Shown here: positions 47,658 through 61,900 of the stretch, in pieces
How positions within the stretch are numbered: position 1 is the stretch's first letter
Layout of the letters: each line of letters starts with the position of its first letter
NCBI GenBank assembly: GCA_029379385.1
Contig: CM055611.1
Coordinates: forward strand, 19,662,062-19,726,061
Source of the DNA: Quillaja saponaria
Lineage: Eukaryota; Streptophyta; Magnoliopsida; Fabales; Quillajaceae
Reading direction: 5' to 3'
DNA length: 64,000 nucleotides
Made by a program: the position numbers and the translations under genes
The notes under the pieces: generated by a model
Database searches by the model: none
What the model was told of the DNA's origin: nothing
What the model saw: only the letters and a program-made list of their open reading frames with translations

Positions 47658-50637
47658 ATGGTAAGCCGGACACCTAGGTTTTTTTTTTGCTGTTGTTTCT
47701 GAGTATGCTTTATCTGAATTGGGAAATTTGTCACTGTGTGCAGGTGAAGTTCACAGCTGAGGAGCTTAGGCGGATTATGGACTACAAAACCAATATCCGT
47801 AATATGTCTGTTATTGCCCATGTTGATCATGGTATGGGTTTTAGAAGCATCTTTCACTTATTTTAATTATTCTTAGATGATAAATTGGTATCAGAATTTG
47901 CATTAAGTGCAAAGTGTTTACCTCCTGTGCAAATTGCTTAGTTGTCCTTTGAGGTAGAGCATTAAGATTGCTCTACCATTGTTTCTTTGAGTCTTTCAAA
48001 AAACCTTTCGTATTTTATTCCAATTTCTAATTTTTGTCTTGGATATTTGCTATATGTAAATGATCGTGCATGAAGTGGCTTATATACAGTGGGTCAGTTC
48101 ATTTTTTTTTATTTTCTTAATTATTTGGCACATTTGGTTTGTGTATCTACATTGAGTTTTATTTATTTATTTATTTTTTTTATTTTGTCAATACAGGAAA
48201 GTCGACCCTCACTGATTCTCTCGTAGCTGCTGCTGGTATCATAGCACAAGAAGTTGCAGGTGATGTTCGGATGACAGATACCCGTGCCGATGAAGCAGAG
48301 CGTGGTATCACAATCAAATCTACCGGAATATCACTCTACTATGAGATGACCGATGAGTCTCTGAAGAGCTATAAGGGAGAGCGACGGGGAAATGAATACC
48401 TTATAAATCTGATTGACTCTCCTGGGCACGTTGACTTTTCATCTGAGGTGACAGCTGCACTTCGCATTACTGATGGAGCACTCGTGGTGGTTGACTGTGT
48501 CGAGGGTGTTTGTGTGCAGACTGAGACAGTTCTCCGACAGGCCTTGGGAGAAAGGATCAGACCTGTGTTGACCGTTAACAAGATGGACAGGTGCTTCCTT
48601 GAGCTTCAGGTGGATGGAGAAGAAGCTTATCAAACATTTCAAAGGGTTATTGAGAATGCTAATGTCATTATGGCTACGTACGAAGATCCTCTCCTTGGTG
48701 ATGTTATGGTATACCCAGAGAAAGGTACTGTTGCTTTCTCTGCTGGTTTGCATGGTTGGGCTTTTACTCTGACCAACTTTGCAAAAATGTATGCCGCCAA
48801 GTTTGGAGTGGATGAGGCAAAGATGATGGAAAGGCTCTGGGGTGAGAACTTCTTTGACCCAGCCACCAAGAAATGGACTAACAAGACTACTGGATCTCCT
48901 ACCTGCAAGCGTGGTTTTGTTCAATTTTGTTATGAACCTATCAAGCAAATTATTAGCACTTGCATGAATGATCAGAAGGATAAACTGTGGCCTATGTTGC
49001 AAAAGCTTGGAGTCACCATGAAGTCTGATGAGAAGGAATTGATGGGTAAAACATTGATGAAACGTGTCATGCAGACCTGGCTTCCAGCAAGTAGTGCACT
49101 CTTGGAAATGATGATATTCCATCTTCCTTCCCCTGCAACAGCCCAAAAATATCGCGTTGAGAACTTGTATGAAGGTCCCCTTGATGATGCTTATGCTAAT
49201 GCTATCAGGAACTGTGATCCTGATGGACCTCTAATGCTGTATGTGTCAAAGATGATTCCTGCATCAGATAAGGGTAGATTCTTTGCTTTTGGCCGTGTTT
49301 TCGCTGGAAAGGTGGCAACTGGTTCGAAGGTTAGAATTATGGGCCCAAATTTCGTCCCTGGGGAGAAGAAGGATTTGTATGTTAAGAGTATACAGAGAAC
49401 TGTTATTTGGATGGGTAAGAAGCAGGAAACTGTTGAGGATGTGCCTTGTGGAAACACAGTTGCCTTGGTTGGTTTGGATCAATTTATTACCAAGAATGCT
49501 ACTTTAACAAACGAAAAGGAAGTTGATGCACATCCTATTCGAGCCATGAAGTTTTCTGTATCACCTGTTGTTCGTGTGGCTGTTCAGTGCAAGGTTGCAT
49601 CTGATCTTCCTAAGCTCGTTGAAGGTCTTAAGCGTTTAGCTAAGTCAGATCCTATGGTGGTTTGTACTATTGAGGAGTCTGGGGAGCACATTGTTGCTGG
49701 TGCAGGAGAACTCCACCTTGAGATCTGCTTGAAGGACTTGCAGGATGATTTTATGGGTGGAGCTGAGATTGTAAAATCTGACCCTGTTGTGTCCTTCCGT
49801 GAGACTGTTCTTGAGAAGTCTTCTCGTACTGTGATGAGCAAGTCACCAAATAAGCACAACCGTCTCTACATGGAAGCAAGGCCCCTGGAGGAAGGGCTTG
49901 CAGAGGCTATTGATGATGGGCGTATTGGTCCAAGAGATGATCCTAAGGCCCGTTCCAAAATTTTGTCCGAGGAGTTTGGCTGGGATAAGGATCTTGCAAA
50001 GAAAATTTGGTGTTTTGGCCCAGAGACCACTGGTCCCAACATGGTTGTGGATATGTGTAAGGGAGTCCAATACCTGAATGAAATCAAGGACTCTGTTGTT
50101 GCTGGGTTCCAGTGGGCATCTAAAGAAGGTGCATTGGCTGAAGAGAACATGAGGGGTATCTGCTTTGAAGTTTGTGATGTTGTTCTTCATGCTGATGCCA
50201 TCCACAGAGGCGGTGGTCAGGTCATTCCTACTGCTAGGAGGGTCATCTATGCTTCTCAGCTGACAGCAAAACCCAGGCTTCTTGAGCCTGTGTACTTGGT
50301 GGAGATCCAAGCGCCTGAGCAGGCTCTTGGTGGTATCTACAGTGTTCTTAATCAGAAACGTGGACATGTCTTTGAGGAAATGCAGAGGCCTGGCACTCCT
50401 CTTTACAATATCAAGGCATACCTTCCTGTTATTGAATCTTTTGGTTTCTCAAGCACATTGAGGGCGGCAACCTCAGGGCAGGCTTTCCCACAATCTGTAT
50501 TTGATCACTGGGAGATGATGGCATCAGATCCCATGGAGTCTGGATCCCAGGCTGCCGTGCTTGTTACAGATATTCGTAAGAGGAAGGGCTTGAAGCAGGA
50601 GATGACCCCACTTTCTGAGTTTGAGGACAAGCTATAA
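47658..50637 (+). CDS. EEF2: Eukaryotic elongation factor 2
   Basis: A GTPase that moves tRNA and mRNA through the ribosome during elongation. Coding exons are 47658-47660 (the ATG alone), 47744-47831 and 48197-50637, summing to 2532 bases, 843 residues, the standard plant length. The first intron follows directly after the ATG, and the second splits the P-loop AHVDHGKST. Motifs: [17 protein letters not shown] (switch I and the threonine phosphorylation region), DSPGHVDF (G3), NKMDR (G4), the domain IV loop [12 protein letters not shown] with the histidine (about residue 700) modified to diphthamide, and the conserved end SEFEDKL. No break is seen. The diphthamide histidine is the target of ADP-ribosylating toxins in other eukaryotes. 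Confidence 0.99.
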
Positions 50638-51703
50638 ATGATTCGATTTACTTGTGAATTTTGCCGAGTTGCCCTATTGAGACTGTTAATTTCTTTTTTT
50701 TATTTTTTGCTAAGATTGAGACTGGTAGTTGTTTTGATGTTTAGCAGTTTGAGTTGTTCCTATTTCTGTTTTTCCTTAATTTTTTATACAATGAAGCTCT
50801 TCAGCCACAGATTTTATCCTTTGCCCTGGCTAGAAACCTAGCTATAATGTTTAGTTGCATTACATGGGGTTCTAGTCTAATATTTATGCGTAAGTTTGGT
50901 TGAAGGATATTTAAATATTAGTGTTATGTTTTCCCTTTTTTGGTTATTATAGTACTTATTTTTGAATCATTAGTTAGTAATGATGAATTGTCACGAAGGT
51001 AAGATAGTGTCTGAATTTTCTACTTCGTAAAGGGTAATAGTGTATTTTGCAATAACTTTTTCTAGGCCTTAAATGCTGCGGTAGCATAGTTAGCAGCTAC
51101 TTAGGTTAGGGTTCTTCGGAAATTGCTTTAGTGAGAATAAATTTGGTCATCAGCCAGTCAAGACTAACCTCCTTTTTCTTTTTAGTATTTCTTTATAATG
51201 AGAGTTGATATTGTTCTGGAGGATGAATAATGATATGTAATGAGAGATATAACCTTCGGCAGTAATCTAGTGAGTTTGTTCTTGGTGAGTTTTTAAGTTT
51301 GGTGTCTTTATCAATTGAAATAATTGTTTTACAGTATCACCCAAGTAGGTAAGATTTTGGTGTTTTTAGCAAATGTTTGATCTGGCGAGTTGTTTTTTAT
51401 TATCTTGAATAATACTCGTATGTAAATGATTTGGCTCATAAGCTAAACTGGAGTCAATCACTGAGCCCATTAAAGTAGACAAGCAAGCAGCTATCAGCTT
51501 TCCTGAGCATGCAGAGCGATTTAGTCTCCTATGTGTAGGAATAATTGCATCAGGGAATTACATGAAAAACCAATAACAATGTGGTTTAGCCACACCATAG
51601 GCATTATGAAATGTAGCAGTTGGGAGTGTTCTTCAAAGTTCAAACACAGCAAAAACGTAAATATGAATGAGAAAAAAAATCACACTGCCAATGTAGCACT
51701 TGA
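50638..51703. other. 3' flank of eEF2 and convergent intergenic DNA
   Basis: The first few hundred bases are T-rich and likely form the 3' untranslated region of eEF2. The AtuA-like gene comes in from the right on the minus strand, so the stretch separates two convergent genes. No other gene seen. Confidence 0.6.
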
Positions 51704-54700
51704 TCATGGAGGCAACACAACTTGTTGACACAATATGAGATCTGAAATGGTCTTTCCATGCCGATCAATTCTCCGGGAACAATTAACACCTCCATCTAGA
51801 ATGTTTCGTACAACAACATTCAGTGATTGGATTCCCTTAACTTCATATATCTCCACCTTGACATTTTCATCAACCCATTTGTCTGTTTTGTTTGTTGCTT
51901 GTGAATCAGGAAATGAAGACGACTTCAAAAGAGACGAGACTACCGTCTTCACCCATTCAGTTGTAATCACCAACTTTAACCTCTCAATATCTGGGGGAAA
52001 ATGTGGAATGATAGAAAAATTTATGTCATTTCCTTTGTCTCCAGCCCTGCTGTGTGCTACATTATAGAGTGGAATCTTCACGCCAGATGGAGCAGGATAG
52101 GAATAGATATCAGGTGACAAAATTTCTGTTGAAGAATTGTCTGTTTCAACTTCTGTCATTGTTGGCAATGAAAACATGGGCGTTGGGTTTTCATCAGGAT
52201 CAATTCCTGTATCATGTGGCTTGTATCCACCAGTCCACTTCACTCCAGTTTTCCAGAAAACTTGTTGACGATTGACCTGAAAGAAAACCAATTTCAAATC
52301 TTATCTTGCAATGTCAAACTTATGCTGAAACTAGGACAACAGAATGTGAAAAACATGGTTCATTTGTTTAGTCAGGGTATCATAAGTTTGGGGGATTTTT
52401 TAAGTTACTTTTCTGGAGTGCAAATGAAATAAGTGGCCAGGAACAAAAACTTTGATATTTTCTTTCCAAATTTGACAATGGATTAGTCTTTATTATATAA
52501 TCAAAGTTTATATTCACATATAAGGTGATTTCTTGGAGTAAGATTTTTCAAGTTCTCATTCTAGGAAGCCATTATGCTAATTTCAGAAATAAAAAAAGAT
52601 AAAATGTTATCCTTTTCTAGGGTTGTGAGTATTGCTTGTGTCAGGTGAGCATGAGAAAAGAGGGAGAGGAGAGTACCAATCGTTTTTCAAGAACAATCTC
52701 TCTCTTGTAACCGGTGCTGCATCCATTAAACAGAATTATATCATCTATAGTTTATGAACAGGATAATGAAATAGCTCAAAACAGCAACGAAGCAAATAAT
52801 ATGTTGTAATTAGGTGCAATAACTAGCTTTTCTACCAACTCTTCAAATATCCCTAGTTGTAGCAATCATACTTTGAAAACAATGCTCAAAGTAGTTAATA
52901 ATTAAGAAGAAAAGGGAAATCCATGCAAAGCACAAACCAAATATCTAGCAAATTTCCTAAAATACCCAAAATAAATGTAAAAATCAATAATCATCTGTAA
53001 TGCTCAGACGAATTTATAACAGTAAGTGCACATGAACTAATGGTAACCATATAGGAACTTTTCATCTTCATCATTTCATGACCAATTGACAATTGTCATG
53101 ATTACAGAACAGTCTTGATACAGTTGCCAGAAAAAGCTATGCCCGAGATAACCAACAGGCTTGCAGCTGCTACATGTAGCTCACTAGCCAGAGCAACAGT
53201 TGGTCTATAGAGCAAGTTCTTTTTACCAGTTTCGTGGAGATTTTTGGATATTGACTTCATTATTTCTGAGAGAATCTAATTCTAAGAACTTTAATTATCA
53301 ATTCAACTAGATAAAGGTTCCAGCTATAAACACTGACTCTTGAAAAATTGAAATTTAAGAAATGCTGCAGAATAGGAAAATAAATGGCTGCAAAAGCTGG
53401 TAAAAGACTGACTTGATGCCACCACCACCAGCAGGTCCATTTGTATATAAAGCAGTGAACTCTCTAGAAAATTGAACAGCATGTTCCTTCAGCTCAAAAA
53501 GTCCATCCATGCGTAACCTAATATCTTCACTAGTGGTACATGTTGAAGCATTTCCATCAATGCTAGTAGCCTTCAGGCTATCGAGCCCAACTATATAAGA
53601 AAGTATGTGTTGGCCACTACCAGAGAATACTTCTTCCATCCATGACCTTACCTAATCAATCATGAAAGGTAATATACTTGGTCGTGAGTAGGATCTTCAA
53701 GTGATCTCATCAAGCAGCAGAATCATATAATGACGGTTATTACAGGAAATAGAGATAATCTTATGCAAAAGATATTAGCACTGACTAGAAGGTTCTACAT
53801 CATCTACCAGAAATTCAGCAGCTTTAGCACGTCTGACACATTCATATCCTCCATAGGATATCTCTCCCCATCCTTTCCATCCACAGTCCTGAAAATGACT
53901 TGCATTTAGAGCGTTAGAGGAATGGAATATAGTAAAGGCAAAGGGTATTATCCCCAAGTTAATATGCTTGTGAATAAAATAATAATATCAAATTAAGATA
54001 TCTACCATTTAAAGAAACATATAAATTAATCGCGCAGAAAAGACACAATGCAACAAGTCACAAACAAGTAACACAGTACCTGAAGCATACTGAAAAAGGT
54101 AAAGTACATAGCCTCTACACCTTACTTTAACAAACCATGACATATTTTGCCATCAAGTGTAGATTTTTCCTTCGCAACTGCTGGCAGATAACAAGTAAAT
54201 AACCAAGAGGTTTCCGATATGGAAATGATGAATTAAGATTTTCTATAAATATAAGTTTTGGTAGGGGTAATAACCCCAAAATAATAATACCAGTTGAAAC
54301 GGAACAATTGGAAATTGAATGGACAAAGATAGAAGCCAAAATAGTGTACAAGGATGTCTTAACATTCTATGGTTCCCATGAAGCTATAATTAATGTCATT
54401 CAGACCATGGCAAGAAACCATAAAATCAATGAACTCATGTTCATGTAATAATTACAACCTCCCAAAAGTGCGGTCCCCTTTTTCACCAATCAAGCAGTTG
54501 AGCATAAACTGCAAGGGGAGCTTGGGCAGATTGAGAAGTTTCTTCCCAGCATTTCACACACTTACGTGTTGTAGCATGTATAGATGAGATTAAATCACTA
54601 AGAAACTTGAAACAAGAATATGAATAAGTGTAACAGATCTCATTTTTTTCGTTTGAATTTGCAGATAATAAGATAAAATGTTCACTCAGGAACCTACCTT

Positions 54701-57607
54701 TGGGACCAACTGCAGAAGTTTATCAGGAACTGGTTCAGATGAAGGTCTTGCCCCAGCACAGAAAATTCTGCAGCTTGATAATGGGAGGAATGAAACATCC
54801 AGGAGGTTAATCACCTGTATTCCATGGAACAATTTGATTTCTGACAACTCCACCTTCTCTCTAAATCCCATCGTCATATGTCACAAGTACTCAATAACAA
54901 AAATGTAACTTACCACGTCAGGGGTGACATAGGCACCTGGGTCTCCAATTTCATACAGTAGTTGTTGAGAGCATGTACTGAAATTTAAAACACCACCACT
55001 CCCTTCAGCCTTCGCTACACACACCTTCCCATCAAAACTAATTTCAGCATAAGGAAGTGATAATTCTAGGAGCTGCAGGAAGGACATGTCTCGATACTTG
55101 TCTCCTAAAGCAGAGGAGATACAACTTGAGAGCAATTACCTCAATCAAACAAGTAGTACACTTTTAACTAATTTGCTACAGCGAGAAAGGAATATTAGCA
55201 AAATAGACCTGGATGCATGAAGTATCCCCCTGTGAGTTGACAACCGCACTCTAAAAGGTGGCCAGCTAGAGATCCTTGAGCTAGCTGGTTGAAGTCATCC
55301 CAATTCCAACCTAGCTCATAAACCTATTCAAATACCAAATTGATCATCAGATGTCTGGCCAAAACTATTTTAAGATACAAAGAAGTTGAGAAAATAAAAG
55401 GACCAAGTTTTTCCCTTATGTTGTACACAGCTTGTGTCACAGAGAAGTGAACACTACGAATGAGATCATACCCAGAGATGCAGCACAATGGGGTCAGAAG
55501 CTTTCATTTGAGAGACTTGAATACACAAGGTGGCTAACAGAGTTAAAAAAAGGTCCAAAATTTGAAATCTACTGGTCATAAAAATAATATCTGCTATCTC
55601 TTCATTTTCTTTCCCTCTCAATTCTCTTAACTGGTCCCTTCTTGAGAATTTTTGAACATATATCAGAGCTTGGTTACTGAAAACACCTGACGATATATAT
55701 CAAATGCCATGACGGTTGACATGGCTATTATTGGCAATAAACAAATGTATGAACCCAATAGGTGTAGACTGTAAAATCCATAACCTCAGTTTCATCCTCG
55801 TTCTTAATAGGGGGAATAAACTATGATCTGTTGACCAATGATAATTATTACATCAATTCAGTCTGAAAATCACAAGACAATCCATAAACCTGAATAAAAT
55901 CAATACCATTCAGCATATATAAGAAATCGTTAAATATGCTACTTAATAGAATTTGAGTTGGAGTAGTTAATACGAGAGGGTACTATGACAGGAAGAGATT
56001 TTGTGTTCGTACCATAGGTGCTAAGAATAAAGCAGCATCTGCGATTCTTGAGGTGATTATTACATTTGGCTCGCACTTCTCCAGACAGAAGACAATTGGA
56101 GCTGCTCCAAGATATGTGCTAATACCCTTCACATGTTACAGTCAGAGTTCAGGCCGACCATTACAAGTCAAAAAAGCACAAGGAAATAAACAGGAATAAC
56201 TATTATGGATCAAATTCTTCATATGGTAGTTCAAGAAGTAGGTAACCACAAATGGTTAAATCCTTCACTTATTTTAACAAGTAATAAGCATGAAAGCTTC
56301 TGCATTCAGTCAATGGCCGCCCTACAATTGTGTTGGAGATATGTACGTAATGAGAACACTAAAATTTGTATTTTCTTGACAAATTTGAAACAGAAAGAGG
56401 GTCTATGGTACATATGAGTATTTAATAATGACGCATACAGGAGTACCAGATTCTTACACCTTCCATGGTATAGGATTTCCCCGGTGACGATCCTGAATCT
56501 GAAGGGTGGTTGAAAGATTTATGTTGTGAGTATCATTATACAAAAGATAAAAATAAATTTTATCATTTTGCAATAAATTTTCTTATAATGAAAGTAATGA
56601 AAGTCAAAAAAGTTGAAGAAGATTAGTATAAGGGAAAACAAAGTAACTTGTATCTGACAATCACTTTAAATTTATAATATGCATCTAATATTTGGCTATT
56701 AGCACTAATGACATAATATCATGAGGAAATGTAAATACCTAAATGTGCAGCAGAAACCTCATAAGCAACAGCGACAGAAACATCAAGGCCCAGCCTACTA
56801 GCTATTTCTAAGACCTTCTCCTGAGCGCCCAGTGGATCAACTTTCAAGAGGCAAGGGAAAATTAGACAAAATAGAAATCATATTATTAGAAATAAATTCA
56901 TAAAGAAACAGAATGTCTGTGGATCACACAACAATTGTTCTTTTTTCTTACTTGCACCCATATTGGTAATTATGCAAGTCCCTCTTTCCAAAGCCAATGG
57001 AAGAAGCATATGCATCCAATCAGAAACTGCAAATTCAACCATAGGTACTAGTCACTTAAATACTACTAATTAAAAACCACAATACCTATTTATTTTTGGG
57101 GGAGTGGGGAGGAAAGGAAGACAAGGAATCTTTTGACATCGAATAAAATTTTCATTTTGTTATTATGACTAGTGCCGTAACATATTAAAAGTGATGATGA
57201 ACATAAATTAAAATTTCAACTAACAAGATGATCTTTATGTAAACAAGAGACACCTACTCTGAGAATCGTAGCCATCACCACCAGACACCATGACTTTATA
57301 CCTATCAGCAAGAGTACGCTCCGCAAGGCATTCCAGTACCAGATAGTTTAGTTCCTTGACTCTCTGAAGCAACTTAAGAGCAGCCAGGGGCCTGTCACCT
57401 CCAAACCCTGATCCACAACCAATATAAACCTTCTCCCTTCTCTTTTCAGGATTCACTCTCTGTAACAGATGCAAACATGCTTGATACTTCCACTACTTTT
57501 TATTCCAAATGGTAAACACGCAGCAAAAGAAAATTGAAGGGAAAGAAGTATAAAGTTACCAGCTTGATCATACAATCATGAATCTCGTCCGTGGCTTGGA
57601 TTTCCAT
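51704..57607 (-). CDS. AtuA/DUF1446 family protein (acyclic terpene utilisation-like)
   Basis: The family is named for AtuA, needed for bacterial breakdown of acyclic terpenes such as citronellol; the plant role is not known to me. Thirteen exons: 57560-57607, 57258-57459, 56952-57026, 56739-56840, 56458-56492, 56013-56126, 55209-55323, 54914-55104, 54698-54814, 53808-53888, 53413-53651, 52677-52716 and 51704-52276, summing to 1932 bases, 643 residues. Family segments are VYIGCGSGFGGDRPLAALKL (about 26-45), CLAERTLADRYK (59-70), PLGAQEKVLEIASRLG, LGWNWDDFNQLAQGSLAGH and YEIGDPGAYVTPDV. The last exon encodes a separate AtuA-like domain (PLYNVAHSRAGDKGNDINFS). Start: the first ATG of a short exon, MEIQATDEIHD. 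All phases agree. A second, noncoding leader exon may lie near 58180-58290, but this is weak. The C-terminal part has Cys in CQQVVLPP. Confidence 0.93.
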
Positions 57608-58975
57608 TTCAATTGAAGTTCCTAGAGAAAGGTATGCTAGCAAACAAGTTACCATAAGCAAAATTGAGACTTAAGACAATTTTTCAGGAAAGGATAGACT
57701 TTATTAAGGTCAGTTTCAAGAGAAGAAACAAATTCTTCATTAGATTAGGCCCCTTTTTCACTTCCATGGAAAATGGAAAAAATAAAATAAAAATTGAACC
57801 CATGATTCTTCCATCATGATTGAAACTTGTACCAGCTTTTATTCCAAGAGTTGGCAAACGTGATGCACAAGGATGTTTTGTACACCACTCCACCCAACAT
57901 TAATAATGAAAATAAAAAACAGCAGGTTTTCTGGGTTGGCAATCATACAACTTGCAAAGAAATTATGCTATTTGTGGGAGTTTAGAAAACACTGGTAACA
58001 AACACGCAACTGTAAAAACCCATATAAAGCATTGATAGTAGAGTGCAAATCACTAAGCTTTTCCCACAGCAGGAATATTGGAACCATGTAATTGCTTAAT
58101 TGATGGAGCAGAAGACATGCTGTTATATTATGCAACACCAAAATGAAATAAGAGGAAGCAGTTTTTCAATAACTGAAATAAGTATCGTCTCACCACCAAA
58201 GCCTTGCAGCAACTCCAAATATCTCAAGAGACTGCGACTATTGACGATTGGAGGGGTCTGTTCTAAGAGGAACTCGGAACCCACTAGCTTTCAGATGAAT
58301 ATTTTCTGTTTGGAAAATAATTAATTTTACTCTGAAAAATAAAATCTGATATTCTTTTTTTTTATATTAATTCTAATATTTTATCTTTGGCAAATTCAAA
58401 ATGAGTTTTCTCTCACATGTATTATGATTTGTATTATTTTTAATAGGTTTTTCAACAGGTACCTTATAACTATTTCATATAGTATAATAAATATCATTTT
58501 GAAAATATAAAATTAATTAAAATTAATAAATTATTTATTACACAATACTAAATAAATAATATAAAATTTTCTATATTTATCATTTTAATAAATGTATTAA
58601 AGACACCCGTTTAAAAATTTATTTATAATTAATAAAATATGTAGAGATCAAATTAAACTCTTTTGGAAAGTTTTGTAAAAAGATTTTTCTAGAATTGATA
58701 TTCACGGGAGAGGGAACACTGGAGAGATTCTGAACAGAACTAAAACGGCTTTGCTTGTCTTCTGTTATTTTCTTTTTTTAATGTTCACCATGGATCTTCT
58801 TTTATTATTTTTAAAATTTCACTAAAAATCTTCCATATAAATACACAGGTTAATTAACAACTTGTTATTAGAGATGATCACAACAGTGAAAAAACATTGA
58901 CCTAGCTAGATTTGAAAAACTAGTGAATGTAAGCATAAAAATCAGAAAGTACATAATAGATTAGATGTGTGAGAA
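57608..58975. other. Leader region of the AtuA-like gene and intergenic DNA
   Basis: A GC-richer stretch at 58150-58300 may be a noncoding first exon of the AtuA-like gene on the minus strand. From about 58330 to 58680 the DNA is AT-rich, and 58680-58975 is the likely 3' flank of the next gene. No other gene seen. Confidence 0.45.
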
Positions 58976-61900
58976 CTATTGTGTCTTATTTATATTCTGT
59001 GATTCATGTTGCCACATTTGCACTTGTCTTGTTAAGTTAGATTTCTTCTCAATAAATTCTTCAAGAGTTGAAGGATCATAAGGTGGAGGAATATTGCATG
59101 GACTGGAATCACTTGGAGACTTAACCATGGTATCTTCCATAAATTTCCTCATAATTCCATTTGCAGAGCATGCCATTGTTTCTGAACAAAGCTCTACTGC
59201 TCCTGGAGGTACAGTTGGTTTGAATCTGAGGAGCTTTGAGTATTCATTCAGCACATGAAACATGTAGTCATATACATAGTCCATTTTCAATTCATCCCGT
59301 ATGAAGTTGCTTGAAGTGTCCCCAATTTTTTGTGCCTAACAATTTGCAAGAAAAACAGAAGGATTATAGTTAATTAATGTGTGTAATTTGTTGAAGTTCT
59401 ACTAAATAACCTTAGAATTGATAGAAAAATTGTGAGTATATATATATTAACTCTAATTATTATAAAGCAATTACTATGCGAAAATTTGGAGAGTAGTATT
59501 CATAGTTTCACTACATGTATTAGCTTACGATGCCTAATTGTTACTGATAGGGGACAATGACTGACCTATAAATATAAACTCGTAGTTATATATGAGTGTG
59601 ATATCGATACTTGACAATTCTGTCTATCAATATCTAAATATGTATTGTGAAGCCAATTATCTTCATTTGTTATATGTATAAAAAAAAAGAATATGGTATA
59701 GATCAATTTAATTAGGATATGTCTTTCTTTACAACTTAAAATATTAATTTTTGGGCAATATAACTTATTGACATGTATCTTAATTTCTATAATCAAATGT
59801 TTAGAAAGTTCTATCAAATTCAAACTTTTATACCAACACCAATATTGTGTCATGTCATGACAAATTGATATATATATATGTATATATATACTTCTAGTTA
59901 TTTTCTTTTTGTATGTTTCAGACCTCTCAAATGATATATGAACAGAATTACTGCACTGCAACATGTAGTTGAGGAACCTAAATTTTTTTTCAGAGAATGT
60001 GGGTTGGGAGACAGAGAGACTTACCAAATCAGTGTGATTATTGCCCCATTCCACAGCAAACTTAAGAGAGGCACACTTCTTGTTGTCCCTAGTGATGGGC
60101 CAATAGTGCTGTAATGGCACCATGCCTCTAGTGAAGAAATCATAATAGCGAGGCATTACAAACAAGGTCATGGAGTCACATGCTAAAATGTATTTCTCAC
60201 TTACAGACCAAGCCCACCCTTCTATGTATATCTTGTATCTGCATATTCAACCAAAAATTAGATCTCAATAATTAATTTTTGCCTTACCAACCAATTCTAG
60301 GGAATTGAAAATGAAAGCAAGTACTGCTTTGAATACCTGTGTGTGCATTGCTGTGCTAAGTTTGATTGCCTGAAACCCCCTCTACTTTCCTTCCTCCAGT
60401 CCTGTCGATCGATATATAAAAATTGAGAAATATTGATTAAAACCTTGTTAATATTATAATATATATATTAATATTTATGTACATGTTTACATGATTCTCT
60501 TTAATAAAGAGAAAGTGATAGTGACCAATTTGGATCTCATATTAAAAATGGTTTTGTAAAGAGCTTATTCCTTTATTAGAATAAGTAGTTTTTATAAAAT
60601 AAAATATTATAGTACCTGTACATACAAGTGAGTGTTCCATTCATTTTCACTTGAGCCTCTGCAGGCCATAAGGTCTTTCCTACCCACATTTGGGTTACCC
60701 CTCCAATAAGCAAAAGGCACTCTGTCCTTCCACTTGATCCTTTTGTTCCCTTCTACTATTTCATCCAATAGTTGATTCCATGGCTTTATATTTGTCTCAA
60801 CCCTGCCAAAACATAAACAATAGCCTAATTTCCACTTTCTACAAAAAAAAAATTAAAAGTATCTTTCCTACATGTAATGTTTAAGAATCAACCAATCTAA
60901 AAATTTTAATTGTTAGACGAATTTTTTTTTTTAAATGTAAAAAAAAAAAGTATTTTACCTTTTGTTACTTTTATTAATTAAGTAAAGTAAAGCAAAGCAT
61001 TATACATCAAATAAGAATTTTCTTTTCTTCTGTTGGGATAAATAAATATTTCACATTGATGTCTTTTATTAAAAAAAAAATTAGGAAAAAAAATTAGTCC
61101 GATATACTCTATACTTTATTAGAATCACATAAATATTTCTATTTAAAATTTAGCTTTATAAAATAATTAACCATTATTGCAATTAATTTAAATGAGAAGA
61201 AAATTTGAGAAATTGAGATAAATATAATTACCATCCCCAAAAGGACCAATCTGGGAACACAATTTCCTTGCTCCACTGATCTGCACAATATCTGAACAAT
61301 GCTGGTGGGCCTTCATTTGGGCTTCGGCCCACTGGATTGTCATCACAGTTAAACATGAGCTCTAAATCAGGCAATCTACCAGGATACAACCTCACAAGTT
61401 GTAAAATTCCCCACAAAGTAAATTTGTCTCTGGTTTGAAATGACGACCTATACTTCTCTACATAGACCTTTCCATTTAGGATCACAAGCCTAAAATTTGC
61501 TGTTTTGTTTGCTTTTTCCACCATTTCCTTTGTGATTCCTGTCTCTCTCCATGACTTTAAATCTTCATAAATCCATTTGAAATATGATGGACAAGTAAGA
61601 TTTGACAAACGAACAATATTAGTCGTCGAATAATCTCTTGGACATGTTTGTGTTTCGTTTCCAATAGTACATCGAAGAGGAAATTCTTGTGTTATTGTAG
61701 GTGTCTTGGAGGTTGTTTCTTGATTTTGTTTTGGATAAGAAATACCTGAAAGTATTGACTTGAAAAATAAAAATTTAATTAATAATATTCTTAATTGTGC
61801 AGCAAAACTTAACATGCTAATATTTGACAATCTGCAATCCTCTTACATAAGTCAAAGCACTCAAAAAGATTTTTGATATCTTGAAACTTATCAATTGAAT

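Noticed and set aside
46988..48196. Search for C/D-box snoRNAs in the eEF2 introns
   Set aside because: A GATGAT word occurs near 47876 but without a matching CTGA box at a suitable distance or a terminal stem.
48369..50367. Several long antisense open frames across eEF2
   Set aside because: They mirror the codon bias of the highly expressed gene on the other strand and lack their own signals.
61745..61758. Second acceptor 13 bases into exon 2 of the GT90 gene
   Set aside because: Its use would shift the reading frame, so only the acceptor that starts the exon at 61758 fits.
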